A DNA stretch of 64,000 bases from Chalara sp. BL73 (taxonomy: Eukaryota > Ascomycota > Leotiomycetes > Helotiales): positions 434,001-498,000 of the forward strand of contig CAKJVC010000065.1 in the NCBI GenBank assembly GCA_918026815.1, given 5' to 3'. Under the pieces are notes generated by a model. It had not been told where the DNA came from and did no database searches. It worked only from the letters and a program-made list of their open reading frames with translations. Below, piece by piece: positions 53,756 through 63,664 of the stretch (position 1 is the stretch's first letter; every line of letters starts with the position of its first letter). The position numbers and the translations under genes were made by a program.

Positions 53756-53971
53756 ATGTTCTCTTCTCAGCGTCTATTCAAACTTTCCATTGCCATTTTC
53801 CTGCTCCTTGAGCTCGCATCATGTGTTGCTATATCTCCAAGGACCACCCCGCTGGCCAGAAACCCGGGCAAACGACCTGCCGTTGACGATGGGAAAGGCG
53901 ACGACCCAAACAAGAAGCCTGCAACCGGATGCCCCTTCGATCCGACGAAGAAGATAACTCCTCAAGAATAG
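53756..53971 (+). CDS. Small secreted protein, 71 aa
   Basis: ATG at 53756; MFSSQRLFKLSIAIFLLLEL then ASCVA is a signal peptide. The mature peptide is Lys/Pro/Asp-rich (NPGKRPAVDDGKGDDPNKKP) with one cysteine in ATGCPFDPTKKITPQE. A CTATATAATG box is at about 53574, followed by a pyrimidine-rich leader with CAATCAATCAATCAACATC and ACTCAAG before the ATG, typical of well-expressed fungal genes. The frame is open upstream to 53696, but that extension has no signal peptide. No relatives recognised; an effector or a short-lived peptide are options. A family G scrap follows 150 bp downstream. Confidence 0.55.
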   Translation: MFSSQRLFKLSIAIFLLLELASCVAISPRTTPLARNPGKRPAVDDGKGDDPNKKPATGCPFDPTKKITPQE

Positions 53972-54123
53972 GAGGCGAACCATTTGGATATGGGTCAGAG
54001 GAGCAACAAATGGGGCAGTCCAGTGTGGTCCAGCTTCGTCAAACAGTCTGCACCTGCGACCTTTTTCAAAAAGCCAAATGAAGCGGCGAGTTCAGGTACA
54101 ACATATACAGCATTGGAACTCAA

Positions 54124-54229
54124 AGCATTTGCTAGGCTGAGTTTCCACACACACAAATTGCTAGAACACACTTCATACACGTGCCCTCTATTTGTTACAA
54201 TATCACTAAGTGGCCCATGCCAAGAAAGC
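54124..54229. repeat. Family G scrap and inverted LTR-F tip
   Basis: GCTGAGTTTCCACACACACA and GCTAGAACACACTTCATACA come from family G; next, CCCTCTATTTGTTACA is the inverted tip of family F, followed by ATATCACTAAGTGGCCCAT, which is repeated inverted at 54607-54625. Confidence 0.5.
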
Positions 54230-54605
54230 TGTAACAAATAGAGGGCAGCAGGAGGGCTTGCAATATAACAGGTAAGAACACGTTACTAGCGATGGGTTGC
54301 AACAGTGATGTACTGATATCAAAAGTATTCTTGTCAGTCTAGCCTGAAAAACTCAAGCTTGCCTTCCTCCAGGGAACTCTAGCTCTTCTTTATATCCCAT
54401 AAGAGTGCTCAACAGTACTCAATAGTGCTGTATCCTTGACCTACGGAACCACCGAGCTCTAGAGGTTGGTATCCTCGAAAAGAATTCTATCAATCGGAGC
54501 CCACGATAGTCTAGACTATACGCCTTCATAGTGGCTGTAAGCCTTTGGCTGGCTGTCAGCTCGCCTACAGCCCGCAACCGACCCTAACCGACTCTGGCTG
54601 TTACA
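54230..54605 (+). repeat. LTR family F copy
   Basis: TGTAACAAATAGAGGGCAG start and TGGCTGTTACA end, 376 bp; matches 62516-62821 at both ends and inside (GATATCAAAAGTATTCTTGTC). Flanked by inverted, not direct, short repeats. Confidence 0.7.
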
Positions 54606-54659
54606 GATATGGGCCACTTAGTGATGAAGTACGTTACTATGTAGGTATAGCAATGCCCG

Positions 54660-54822
54660 TAGCTGAAATGTCTCTGACGAAGCGGAGAACGCTAGCGCTG
54701 AAGACTTTTCACACACACAAATTACTAGAGCACTTCATACACGTATGCATAGACAACAATAGAGAGCCTGAACGGCATTCCCAACACGTTCTGATTATCA
54801 CTGTGTATTTCATGTTCTATCA
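54660..54822 (+). repeat. Family G fragment
   Basis: GAAATGTCTCTGACGAAGCG, AACGCTAGCGCTGAAGACTT and the end CATGTTCTATCA match 21181-21366; the TGTTAGG start is missing. It ends exactly where an LTR-E piece begins. Confidence 0.6.
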
Positions 54823-55215
54823 GCGCCACAGCCGCGAACGCTCATTATGCTGGAGCTCTGCGCTATGCCGTGAAGCTTGAACATCCAGCTTTCAGGAGCC
54901 TGGGGCCTCAAGGCCCTATCACGCGCTTCGTTACCGCTGGTTCTCCGTGCAAGCGAGTTACACATGCTTGGTTCGTGGCATTTCAGGGCTTACAGCCCCC
55001 GCGGTAGACCGGAGCTTAGAACCAGAATATCATACAATCATGGAATGCCAAAATCACACCAGCAAGAGCGTAGCCAATAGCTACTACGCCTTTTGCTACG
55101 TGATGGGTATTCCGACACAAACAAATAGCAGTTGACCTTTTCTCTTAAGTTTAGAATCTTCGTATTTGATACCTTACAAACAGCCATCACTAGCGCCTGT
55201 ATTAGGATCGTGACA
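54823..55215 (+). repeat. LTR family E copy split by foreign sequence
   Basis: The 5' piece GCGCCACAGCCGCGAACGCT (54823-54846) and the 3' piece ACCTTTTCTCTTAAGTTTAG to GGATCGTGACA (55134-55215) flank about 290 bp, of which 55030-55115 is an inverted LTR-B end (GCAAGAGCGTAGCC; GCCTTTTGCTACGTGATGGG; TTCCGACA). Confidence 0.6.
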
Positions 55216-56386
55216 GAAAATCGCAAAAACCGCTGCAGGTGCTTTTTAGCGGCCATAAAGCATTTTGCAGCCTCCCAATATTCAGCCAATTATTGGCGGC
55301 TTCGCCCCCCTGCGCTGCATGGATCCCCCCCCCCCCTCCATCCCAGCCTTGCAGCCTTCCCAGCCTCAAATCCAATCTTCCCATTTACGGGCTGGCAGGG
55401 ATATCGCGATTGGCAAAGCATGCATTGTGCACAGAACGAGCGCTTGATCGTCATTATACGCATGGTCATCGCTGGCACATCACCGACCTCTGATGGTTTG
55501 GGGTTTTGAGGTTTTATGGTGTTGGGGTTGAGGTTCGGGGTTCGGGTGACACAAGAAGCTGGCCGATGGAACAGGTGATTTGATAATTGATCCCTTCCCC
55601 CCATCGCATGCTCTATCATGAGTGGCTAATATCGTCGTCATGACGTGTCTTGATAATGCTCCACTAGATTATGCAGAGTAACAACCATGCACAGCCGTTC
55701 CCCAATGCACCTAATGCGACGGTAGTATACTGCACCATGATGGTAGCTGGAGCTGGTAGCTAGAGCATGGTTAAACCAGAGCTCGTCTTTGAAACATCCA
55801 AGACCCCTCCCACCTAAAAATTACCTTCGCAGCGTTAGCTCCACGCTTAAGTTACCGAGAAACTTCTTTTTGTGCATAACAGTGTTCCTTCGCTGCAGCA
55901 CCACTCATAAATTACCCGAACCTGAGTCTTACAATAGCGCGGTAAGTCATCATCAGCATTGTGTTTGCTGTGGCGCCCAAATTCATGCAAGTCGCCACGC
56001 TGATCGGTACCTCCAACCGAAGAGATCATTGATTCTGGCTAGTTCAAAACAACTACATAATCATCACAGTGTAATTTACTTACAGTGGCTGCCAGGCCTG
56101 CGGCTATTACGGAATCTTTCTGCAGACGCTCGGAATATATTAAAATCCGACTACGAAACAATGTACAAAAGGCAACTGCTGGCTGCTAGACACATCTCCG
56201 AAGTGGCATCTGCTCACTTTATTTCTTCTTCACCGTTCTTTCAAGTCACCGATTGTGTTGATTTTTAAATGTGTCGTCCGTCGCCAATTATCGCCGCTTT
56301 CCCCCGTTTCCAACCCGTCGATGAGAACGACGTGCGACCGCCTTGATATTCGAGCCGAGTCCAAAGGAAGATAGACATCACCAGTC
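55216..56386. other. Intergenic, low-complexity tracts, no gene
   Basis: A run of 12 C at about 55326 and a G/T-rich patch (GGTTTGGGGTTTTGAGG, about 55494-55550). Open frames here lack codon-like composition. Confidence 0.4.
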
Positions 56387-56656
56387 ATGGCATCGGCCTA
56401 CCTCAATTGGACAACTGTGAAAGAAATTCGTCCAGCTCTCCCCCAAAATTCCCTGTGCACTGCGAGCAAGACGAAGGCCATTGATCATCTTCATGAGCTT
56501 GATAGAATAAGAGTGGAACTCCGTGTAAGCCTGATAGCACGTAAAAATACAGCAAGGTTGGCCATTGGTTACGAGGATCTCGTCGTCGACTTTACGGAGC
56601 CTAGTGACGAGGCAGAATGGGACGAATACGATGAAATGAAAGCCAGAATTAATTGA
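56387..56656 (+). CDS. Hypothetical small protein, 89 aa
   Basis: ATG at 56387 (MASAYLNWTTVKEIRPALPQ) to TGA; helical middle (DHLHELDRIRVELRVSLIAR) and acidic end (SDEAEWDEYDEMKARIN). No family recognised and convergent with the GRF-type gene. It may be genuine or a chance frame. Confidence 0.35.
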   Translation: MASAYLNWTTVKEIRPALPQNSLCTASKTKAIDHLHELDRIRVELRVSLIARKNTARLAIGYEDLVVDFTEPSDEAEWDEYDEMKARIN

Positions 56657-56693
56657 TCTATGCTAACTTCCGGGGACGTATGATTCAGAACAA

Positions 56694-57161
56694 CTACGGG
56701 ACAAACTGAACACACCCGGGTTCAGACGGGCTCGAGGCCATCTCTTTATCAGTCCAGCCGTTCCAATACTTGGAGAAATAGCCACAACTCCCTGTCGCAC
56801 ACGTCCAAAACCCCCACCCGAACATGGCCCTCCCAACACCCGCCCGATCCTGACGGCTGACAGCACCACAATCGCAGAGTGGGTTACTATCGCATATGCC
56901 ACGGTCATCGTCCCATGTAATCCAGCCTCTGCTATGATATCGTTTGCCTTGGCTGCGACAGTTGCACTGGACACATTTATAGTACGGTCGGCCGCCATTG
57001 CCATTTTGATTAGCTGGATTCGCGGTATGATATCGAGACTCCCAGCCACAGTGGCAGCAATGAGGAGGTGAAAGAGGAAATTCAGGCCGTAGTGGTCGAC
57101 TGAGGGCCTTCAAGACCTCGGACATTGGAATGTCTACATAATTGTTAGGAAAGACCGTCAC
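56694..57161 (-). CDS. GRF-type zinc-finger-like protein, 155 aa
   Basis: Two C-rich modules: PHCCHCGWESRYHTANPANQ with GRPYYKCVQCNC, and SNPLCDCGAVSRQDRAG with MFGWGFWTCATGSCGYFSKY. The second fits the GRF finger layout (C.CG......GR.FW.C....C.YF.W), which binds single-stranded nucleic acid in many proteins. Here it stands alone without an enzyme domain. Single exon from ATG at 57161; ends SEPGCVQFVP. Function unknown; standalone GRF proteins are common in fungi and may come from transposons. Confidence 0.6.
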   Translation of the reverse strand: MTVFPNNYVDIPMSEVLKALSRPLRPEFPLSPPHCCHCGWESRYHTANPANQNGNGGRPYYKCVQCNCRSQGKRYHSRGWITWDDDRGICDSNPLCDCGAVSRQDRAGVGRAMFGWGFWTCATGSCGYFSKYWNGWTDKEMASSPSEPGCVQFVP

Positions 57162-57248
57162 AGTTGTATTGCAGGGACTAGCCGGTATATGTAGGGTTGA
57201 TGCCTCCCAAGGTCTGAACGCGCATTGTTGTCGCCATTGATGTGTCTA

Positions 57249-57434
57249 TGTAGGAATACCTACCACGTAGCAAAAGGCGTAGTAGCTGTGACTACGCTCT
57301 TGCTGGTGTGGTTCTGGTATTCGTTGATTGATTGTTCTAAGCTACGGCCCATTGCCAGGTAGATATAGGTGGTAGAAGACCCACAACTCCCGCGATCCGG
57401 TGGATCGCGGGAGCTATGTACATGCATTCCAACA
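57249..57434 (+). repeat. LTR family B copy
   Basis: TGTAGGAATACC start, CATTCCAACA end, 186 bp, with a GATCGCGGGAG hairpin (CTCCCGCGATCCGGTGGATC). Flanking pentamers GTCTA and GTCGA differ at one base, fitting an old target duplication. Confidence 0.75.
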
Positions 57435-58190
57435 GTCGATGTGGATTGCTTTCCAGTCAATGTGGGAATGATGGCGATTACGGGTTTTATTGTGGTGTCA
57501 ACACGGAAGATGTGAAGGTGTCTCTGCTTAAGTCATATACCCCGCCTTTGATCAGCGTCGCGCTACACTTTCACATAATTTTTGGCATAGTGTAGATTAT
57601 AATACCGCGCACTAAATCCTTACGCTAAGACAAATTGCAAATCCTTTCGCATGGAGAAATCCTGGAGTGCATATTTTAAGGGCTGGGTATCTTCAAATCT
57701 TGGAGCCATCGTTTTTCTTAATAGAACTATCGTCCTAATGATCCGAAATCTGAAGATAAGTTAATGGCCGTGGTGTAGCAGGGGTGCAAAGCTGAAGCGG
57801 TTCTAGATGCTGTAAACAGGACGATCGACAACGTAATCAGTCCCGCAGTGTTTTCCTCCGTGTAGGCTGGTTTCCTAAGGAGAAAAATTCAAAGAATAAT
57901 GACATATTAACTATAACTTCATAGAGTAATCTGCGAAATCGGTGTCAGGTCCCAAACATTAATGATTTTTGGCCCCACATCTAAATGCGCTAGACTGTAA
58001 TAGGCTGGCTCAAGAGCCACTCAGGAGTATCGCTTAGCAATATAAACTGCTGCCTAAAGACTTGAGCTTTACATTAATCAATTTCTATGTGTCGCATGAT
58101 ATAACGAACTTTACGCCTTAAATATCGCCTGTCTTGTAAACATTTCTAGCAACCTGGACCGAATTACGTCCTCCCTGTTGTATTTACCCT
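57435..58190. other. Intergenic, possibly decayed WD40 or NLR sequence
   Basis: No clear frames; lies between LTR-B and legible WD40 scraps. Confidence 0.3.
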
Positions 58191-58560
58191 GATGTCGTTA
58201 TAAAGCACCTGACTAAACGGCGGCATCCTGTAGCCTTCTGAATTGTCACCTGAGCCAGACGCGATTTGAGTGTCGTCGAGCAAGAATAATACTTTACTCA
58301 CCCCACCAAAATGACCCTTGAGCTCCCACAGCGGACCCCCTGTAGCGGTATCTATATTTTACTGAATAGTCAACCGAGCCGGCCGCGACGACAATAGTGC
58401 CATCGGGCGAGAACACTATGCTGATGACACAACTTCTGTCATAACTTTACTATAGACAGTATTGTGTAACGGCGTCGAATATCCTCACTACAGAGCCATT
58501 CGAGCCGGACACGACTTTAGTGCCGTCGGGTGAGATATTTTCCAGAGTCGCATTAACGAT
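58191..58560 (-). pseudogene. WD40-repeat fragment
   Basis: Minus strand reads NISPDGTKVVSGSNGSVVRI followed by FDAVTQY, and further on ISIVFSPDGTIVVAAGSVDY; at least two WD40 blades of the VFSPDG..VVSGS.D..VRIWDA type with stops between them. This type of near-identical blade is common at the C-terminus of fungal NLRs. It overlaps the 5' leader of the HET gene at 58588. Confidence 0.6.
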
Positions 58561-58587
58561 ATCTTGAACGCCTCTACAATTCTTGTC

Positions 58588-60723
58588 ATGATGGGTTCCC
58601 CTACAAGTCCGAAGCGAAGCTACCAAGTCCAAGTCTTTGCCTCGCCTATTAAAGGGCAACGAGTTGAGGGAGCTTTCCAAGACAAGCCGTTACCAGATAT
58701 CCTGAAGTCACAATACCAGGAATTATCCGAGAATCCGAGACTCTGTGAAAATTGTCAGAATCTTGAAGTGAGACTTGAGAGAACAATTACTAAAAAATTG
58801 ATTTGCTCACTGGAGTGGACTTCAGCTTTAGCTATGTGTGATCTTTGCGATATATTTATAGCAATGATGGACAAAGATGAGAAAAGCACACCATTGCTTT
58901 TTGCAGCACCTCCTAAAAAAGTTTTCCGTTCAATTAATTCGAAAGTTCCGGATTCCGGTGTAATACTGTTTGTTGGGCACCAAAAACGAGACTACTACAG
59001 AGACAATTCAAATATCCTGATCATGGTGGATGATAGAGCGCAGGGAATCACAGGAAGTGAATATTCAAGAGAAAAAATTGATTATAACATCATCAAACAG
59101 TTCCTGCTCCACTGCCAGGACTACCACAAGTTGTGCACTGCAATGGCCATGCCAATAGACTTACAAGTCATTGATTGCCACTCTGGTCAGGTTTCATCAC
59201 TCCCAGCTTCAAGTTCTTATATCGCACTTAGCTACGTCTGGGGTTTCATAGATAGCGAGATCCAAAAGCCGAACGAATCTCTCTGGACTGTAGCCCCCAA
59301 AACCATTAGAGACGCAATGACATTGGCCTTGAAACTTGATATCCCATATTTATGGGTTGATAGATATTGCATACCGCAAGAGGATGGGCATAAAAAACAG
59401 TTTCTTATTCGCAGAATGGGCGTTATATACTCGCAAGCAACACTGACAGTAATTGCTGCTGCAGGTACTGACCCTTCCTACGGATTGCCTGGGATTACTT
59501 CTACACCGCGAAAACACAGAACATGCATACAGATTGGTTCCAAAAGATTTGCAATTTCCCGCAACATACGATATGAACTTGCAGAGTCAAAATGGAACAG
59601 TCGGGGCTGGACATATCAAGAAGCCTTACTCTCTCGCAGGCGCCTCGTGCTCACAGATAGTCAATTCTACTTCCAGTGTTGTGCTATGCATTGCACAGAA
59701 GCGATATCCTTCCCACTCGAGCCGCTTCATATTTCAAACGGCCAGAGATTCCCAGAGAAACTCGATATTTGGAAAGTGTTTCCCAGCCGTGGGGTTGGTG
59801 ATGATATACTCAGTTCAAAGAATCGAATTGAGGAATTCGTTCAACGCGAACTCACTCTGGACTCTGACGCGTTGAATGCCTTTCAAGGAATTATTGAAGA
59901 GTTTAAAAACTCAAGAGTTCCGGTACATTTTTTCGGCGGAATCCCTTTAATCCCCAGCAAACTCTTCACCAACCCTAAGATAGGTAAATTGCGAGAGACA
60001 GCGCAGCTGATATTTGGCCTGACTTGGGGATTTCACAGATACAGTTTCTCTACGGATAAACCAAGTCGCCGCCACGTTTTCCCAAGCTGGTCCTGGTTGG
60101 ATTGGAAAGTAAGGAAGGGCAGCTCACCCACAATCGTGGATATATTCAGAATGGCTTCCATAACCAGCAGCCCCTATGCCAAAAGGCTACCTGGGTTCTT
60201 TCAGAGTCATGTTGATATAGGGGTGGAGTTGCCAAATAGTACTGTTATTCCGTGGGAATGTAATCGGGAAGCTATTGACAGCCAGTTCGGAGATGGAGTA
60301 ATTCCAAAGTATTTACACATCAAAGGTTGGACTTTTGATCTCGATATTGCAAAGGAAACTCCGGAGGGAGACTGGAAAGTGTGTTGGCCTGGTATTCCAC
60401 GATCCAAAGTCCAGAGAGCTTTCGATCTCTGTTGTGACATTGACCTGTCGTCTGTGGCGGTGCATCAGCTTTCTACCACTATAAAGGTATTGATGCTTTG
60501 CAGTACTGCAGATACCCCTGGCATTTTGCGTACAAGAGTGGGCCTTCTTATTGAATACTCGGATCGCATTAAAGCGTATGAACGAATCGGCATCTGCGAT
60601 CTATGCGGAATATCGTTGTATATACGAGACTTATTTTGGGATAGCAGACTGGAGGAGAAATCATTAACTGAGGCAACTCTTGAACCGTTTCATCTTGTCA
60701 AATCAGAAGTCCGTCTTGGATAG
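58588..60723 (+). CDS. HET-domain protein, 711 aa
   Basis: Single exon, intact. ATG at 58588 (MMGSPTSPKRSYQVQ), next to a second ATG; the frame is open 8 codons further without ATG. N-terminal Cys pair region (RLCENCQNLEVRL; ALAMCDLCDIF) is typical of one HET subfamily. HET core: SYIALSYVWGFIDSEIQKPN, IPYLWVDRYCIPQEDGHKKQ (Asp-Arg-Tyr instead of the common DA.CI) and SKWNSRGWTYQEALLSRRRL. Then QLIFGLTWGFHRY and VFPSWSWLDWKV in the C-terminal half. Predicted incompatibility protein. Its leader overlaps a WD40 relic on the other strand. Confidence 0.9.
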   Translation: MMGSPTSPKRSYQVQVFASPIKGQRVEGAFQDKPLPDILKSQYQELSENPRLCENCQNLEVRLERTITKKLICSLEWTSALAMCDLCDIFIAMMDKDEKSTPLLFAAPPKKVFRSINSKVPDSGVILFVGHQKRDYYRDNSNILIMVDDRAQGITGSEYSREKIDYNIIKQFLLHCQDYHKLCTAMAMPIDLQVIDCHSGQVSSLPASSSYIALSYVWGFIDSEIQKPNESLWTVAPKTIRDAMTLALKLDIPYLWVDRYCIPQEDGHKKQFLIRRMGVIYSQATLTVIAAAGTDPSYGLPGITSTPRKHRTCIQIGSKRFAISRNIRYELAESKWNSRGWTYQEALLSRRRLVLTDSQFYFQCCAMHCTEAISFPLEPLHISNGQRFPEKLDIWKVFPSRGVGDDILSSKNRIEEFVQRELTLDSDALNAFQGIIEEFKNSRVPVHFFGGIPLIPSKLFTNPKIGKLRETAQLIFGLTWGFHRYSFSTDKPSRRHVFPSWSWLDWKVRKGSSPTIVDIFRMASITSSPYAKRLPGFFQSHVDIGVELPNSTVIPWECNREAIDSQFGDGVIPKYLHIKGWTFDLDIAKETPEGDWKVCWPGIPRSKVQRAFDLCCDIDLSSVAVHQLSTTIKVLMLCSTADTPGILRTRVGLLIEYSDRIKAYERIGICDLCGISLYIRDLFWDSRLEEKSLTEATLEPFHLVKSEVRLG

Positions 60724-61070
60724 AGGAATACAAAAGGGAACAATAGAAACTAGTTCTACCACTCTACCAATCCCGCCGTACTTAACTAGCATTCTAGAAA
60801 GCGCCAGGAAACGGTAACGAAATACAACCGAGGAAATCAGGGAATAGTGCCCGTTGCAGTAGTGTTGCAGTAGTGTCATGCCATGTCAGCGTCAAGAGTG
60901 GTTGTCTATGCTCATAATTTTTTGGGCGGAAGAAGGCGAAACCGATTATGCAAGTAACCGTAAAGCCAAGTCTTCACAGCTGTATCATATATCCAACATT
61001 GGACGCGTGATATTTCGAGGCCCGACACGATTCGGAGTCGCTTAAGTAGAGCCAAACCAATGAATGTTTC
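60724..61070. other. 3' flank of the HET gene, no feature
   Basis: A short TGCAGTAGTGT tandem pair near 60855; nothing else. Confidence 0.3.
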
Positions 61071-61558
61071 TGTCACGGCCCTGCCATATCTCGCCCAGAG
61101 CCTTGTAACGACGCAAGGAATTACGGGCTAGAATAGAGGCATATGGGAGTGCGTACTATAGGCTGATAGTGGTTGCCTTATAGGTCTACCTACGAAGGAT
61201 ACAAAAACATGAAGAGCAAATGTAGAGAGTAGGGACAGGCCTTTATATAGGCGACTCCGACTCTCCACCGTATCGGCTCTGAAACCTCTCATACCCTGCT
61301 TGCCCACCCCTTACTCCTGTGCTCTGACTCTGTGCCGCACCTTGGGCATACCGATTGTTACAAGCCTTACCCCTGACACCACAGGGCTCGCTTACACTGG
61401 CCCCTTACCAGCCTCCTGTATAGAAAGCGCTGCTTTCCTTCCTTTCTTCCGTCCATAGCTTGTTCTCTTAGTTATAACAATTGACAGTTGTTCACACCCT
61501 TGAGTCCTTCTCCCTGAGATCTACGGATCGAGATACCTGTTCGACTTGAGTTGTTACA
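61071..61558 (+). repeat. LTR family D copy, with nested LTR-I
   Basis: TGTCACGGCC start and GAGTTGTTACA end, split at 61104-61362. Contains TTGTTCTCTTAGTTATAACA as in the other copies. No outer target duplication. Confidence 0.8.
61104..61362 (+). repeat. Solo LTR, family I, nested in LTR-D
   Basis: TGTAACGACGCAAGG start and CCGATTGTTACA end, 259 bp, TTTATATAGG box inside, flanked by perfect AGCCT duplications (61099-61103, 61363-61367). Only copy of this family in the window. Confidence 0.85.
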
Positions 61559-62439
61559 AGCGACTTCCTAACACATTATTCCATCTCGACGATGAACAAT
61601 GCTACTGCACAATAGGCGGGCGATTTTTATACCCTGATTCTATTCATTATAACAAAATCATGTCATTATACACTCAGATCTTTATTAAGTGAGCCACCAA
61701 TCTCCAATTCTTCTCTCTGCCATTCAAGAAATACTATACGAGAAGACAAAGAACGAGGGTGATTAGGACCTAAGATCCTGGTCTGTAATATTACGATTCC
61801 TCCATTAGCTTAATGGCCTCCGTATCTCGGCCATTTCTTTTCTATGTGAAGGCAAGATTGGTCATGCTGGTCAGCTTCCAGCTTCGTCTTGCGAGTCTCC
61901 ATCACTTACACCTCCAGCTATTCGGTCTTGATTCCTGTAGGTCGACGCTAGGTTGGTTATGATATACGTAGCTATTCCCCTTTTTGCATTTGCTGCTTTG
62001 CATTTTTCCTTGTTTTATCTTTTCACCTATCTTCTTCACTCATCCTCTCATCTACCATCCCTGCCGTCTTCTCGGTTATCAATATAGAACTCTATACACC
62101 ACAAGCATCGAGTGGGGTAGAAGATATCGGAGAGGATTAAATTCAAATAAGTAGATAGCAGCAACCTTAAAGAAAGGGCTCTTATCAGTTGGTAGTCAAA
62201 TTCGGGGGTAAAAAGAGCATGAATTGATCGGTAGCTAGATATCCAAAGAATCAAGAGAAAGTCGAAGGAAAAAGGCTCCTTTATACTCCAGAAAGACCGG
62301 AAGAGCCGAGTCTGACCGTAACTAAGTTATAGGTCTCATACGATACTGTACAGTAGTGCTACGTGCTTGGATAACACTTTAACACGCTCAGACAGTCGCT
62401 CAGATAGTAGTGTACATGCTCAAAATGTACCCCTGAAGC
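61559..62439. other. Intergenic, no recognised gene
   Basis: AT-rich 880 bp without legible frames or known repeats up to the Tc1-type terminus. Confidence 0.4.
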
Positions 62440-62515
62440 TACAGTGGGGTGCAAAAAGTTTGCACCCTTGTTGGCCAAGGCATACGCAACTAGGCCAATT
62501 AGAGCTGAAGAGATC

Positions 62516-62821
62516 TGTAACAAATAGAGGGCAATAGGAGGTATTGCAATATAACAAGTAAGAACACGTGACTGCAATGTCATAGAAACAGTAATGTATT
62601 GATATCAGAAGTATGCTTGTCAGCCTAGCAGAGAAACTCAAGCATGCCTTCTTCCTGAAAGCTCTAGCTGTTCCTTATATCCCTTCCAACTGTGCTGTAG
62701 CTGTGTGCCCGTGGCTGCTGTAGCTGTCAGCCTGTAGCTGCCGTAGCTGTATGCCTGTGGCTGCTGTAGCTGTTATGATATCCGTCTCTAACCTGCCCTG
62801 GCTATTACACTGGCTGTTACA
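62516..62821 (+). repeat. Solo LTR, family F
   Basis: TGTAACAAATAGAGGGCAA start, TGGCTGTTACA end, 306 bp, perfect AGATC duplications at 62511-62515 and 62822-62826. Internal CTGTAGCTG-type minisatellite (about 62695-62775). Confidence 0.9.
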
Positions 62822-62869
62822 AGATCCCGCTGTTTGAAGGGGTAAACACGACTGAATTGAAGCTATTCC

Positions 62870-63664
62870 CTAGTATTTTGTATACCACCCCTCTGCTGCA
62901 ATAACTGCTTTCACTCTGGTTTCCATGGTCATAGCTAATCCGTGCAAAGCCCCCATATCAATAGCATGCCCGGTCTCCTGCGCGGCTCGCACTAATAGAT
63001 CTAGAGTATCCCCATTATCAGGAGCGTTCTCGAGCTCAGGGTGTAGCAAATAGATCTCTGCTTTGACTAAAGCCCGTAGGTTTTCTATAGGATTCAAATC
63101 CGGAGAATAAGGTGGCCATTTCATAACTTTGATCTCCATCTTGTTCAAATAGAAAGTCACGGAGCTTTCAGAGAGTATAGGGTAAACGAGTCAATTGCTG
63201 AAGGTTGTAGAACCTCAAATCTACAGAACGAATCTATCTACTTATAGAGGTGTGATACTCACACGTAAGTATCACATACAACGCAACACATGCGTCAGTA
63301 AATTCATCATCAAAAGCAAAAATACGTATGCATCCTGCGCAAGCATACTTACAACTTCCCTAATAGGCTAGGTATGATCCTTAGACCTAGCCTGTTCAAC
63401 ACATCTCCTGTAAAAGCTCTTTTACAATATCTCCTCGATGAGGCCCTGCGTCATTATGCATAAACTCTCTTCCTTCAACCATAATATCAGGAATAAAAGC
63501 TCGAGATAACTCGCGTATAACCCACGAAGAAACCCCGTTACGGGCGGCTAACGCATCTCTATCTACAGGTACTAAGCCCGTACGACGGTTTGAACCAAAA
63601 GCTGCCCATAGCATCTTTTTTACACCTTTTCTGTAACAATCGAAGGCATATGGACTCCTGATCA
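62870..63664 (-). pseudogene. Tc1/mariner transposase, truncated and LTR-interrupted
   Basis: Parts 63664-63402 and 63136-62870 join in frame once LTR-A and one target copy are removed (KELLQEMEIKVMKWPPYSPD across the junction). The DDE region is legible: FMHNDAGPHRG around the second acidic residue and WPPYSPDLNPIENL with the third. The usual QDN or HDN triplet order reads HND here. The N-terminal helix-turn-helix and first Asp region are absent, so it was already 5'-truncated or extends beyond a lost boundary. C-terminus VKAVIAAEGWYTKY. Confidence 0.8.
63142..63401 (+). repeat. Solo LTR, family A, in the Tc1 transposase
   Basis: TGTTCAAATAG start and CCTGTTCAACA end, 260 bp, perfect CATCT duplications at 63137-63141 and 63402-63406. 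Least eroded copy of family A here. Confidence 0.95.

Larger units (their letters stand above)
62440..63664 (-). mobile_element. Tc1-like transposon remnant with two nested solo LTRs
   Basis: Left end TA/CAGTGGGGTGCAAAAAGTTT (62440-62461) is a typical fungal Tc1-type terminus next to a TA target. The transposase lies on the minus strand and is cut by an LTR-F (62516-62821, in the 3' flank) and an LTR-A (63142-63401, in the coding part). The right end and the transposase N-terminus are missing past 63664. Confidence 0.75.

Noticed and set aside
55494..55550. Telomere-like G/T tract
   Set aside because: No regular TTAGGG repeat; irregular low-complexity sequence.
5997..61558. Family D LTRs as parts of complete retrotransposons
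   Set aside because: No gag, protease, RT or integrase sequence lies between any two same-orientation copies; they are solo or truncated LTRs.
61790..61840. Possible tRNA near ATTAGCTTAATGGCC
   Set aside because: No cloverleaf pairing could be built by eye.
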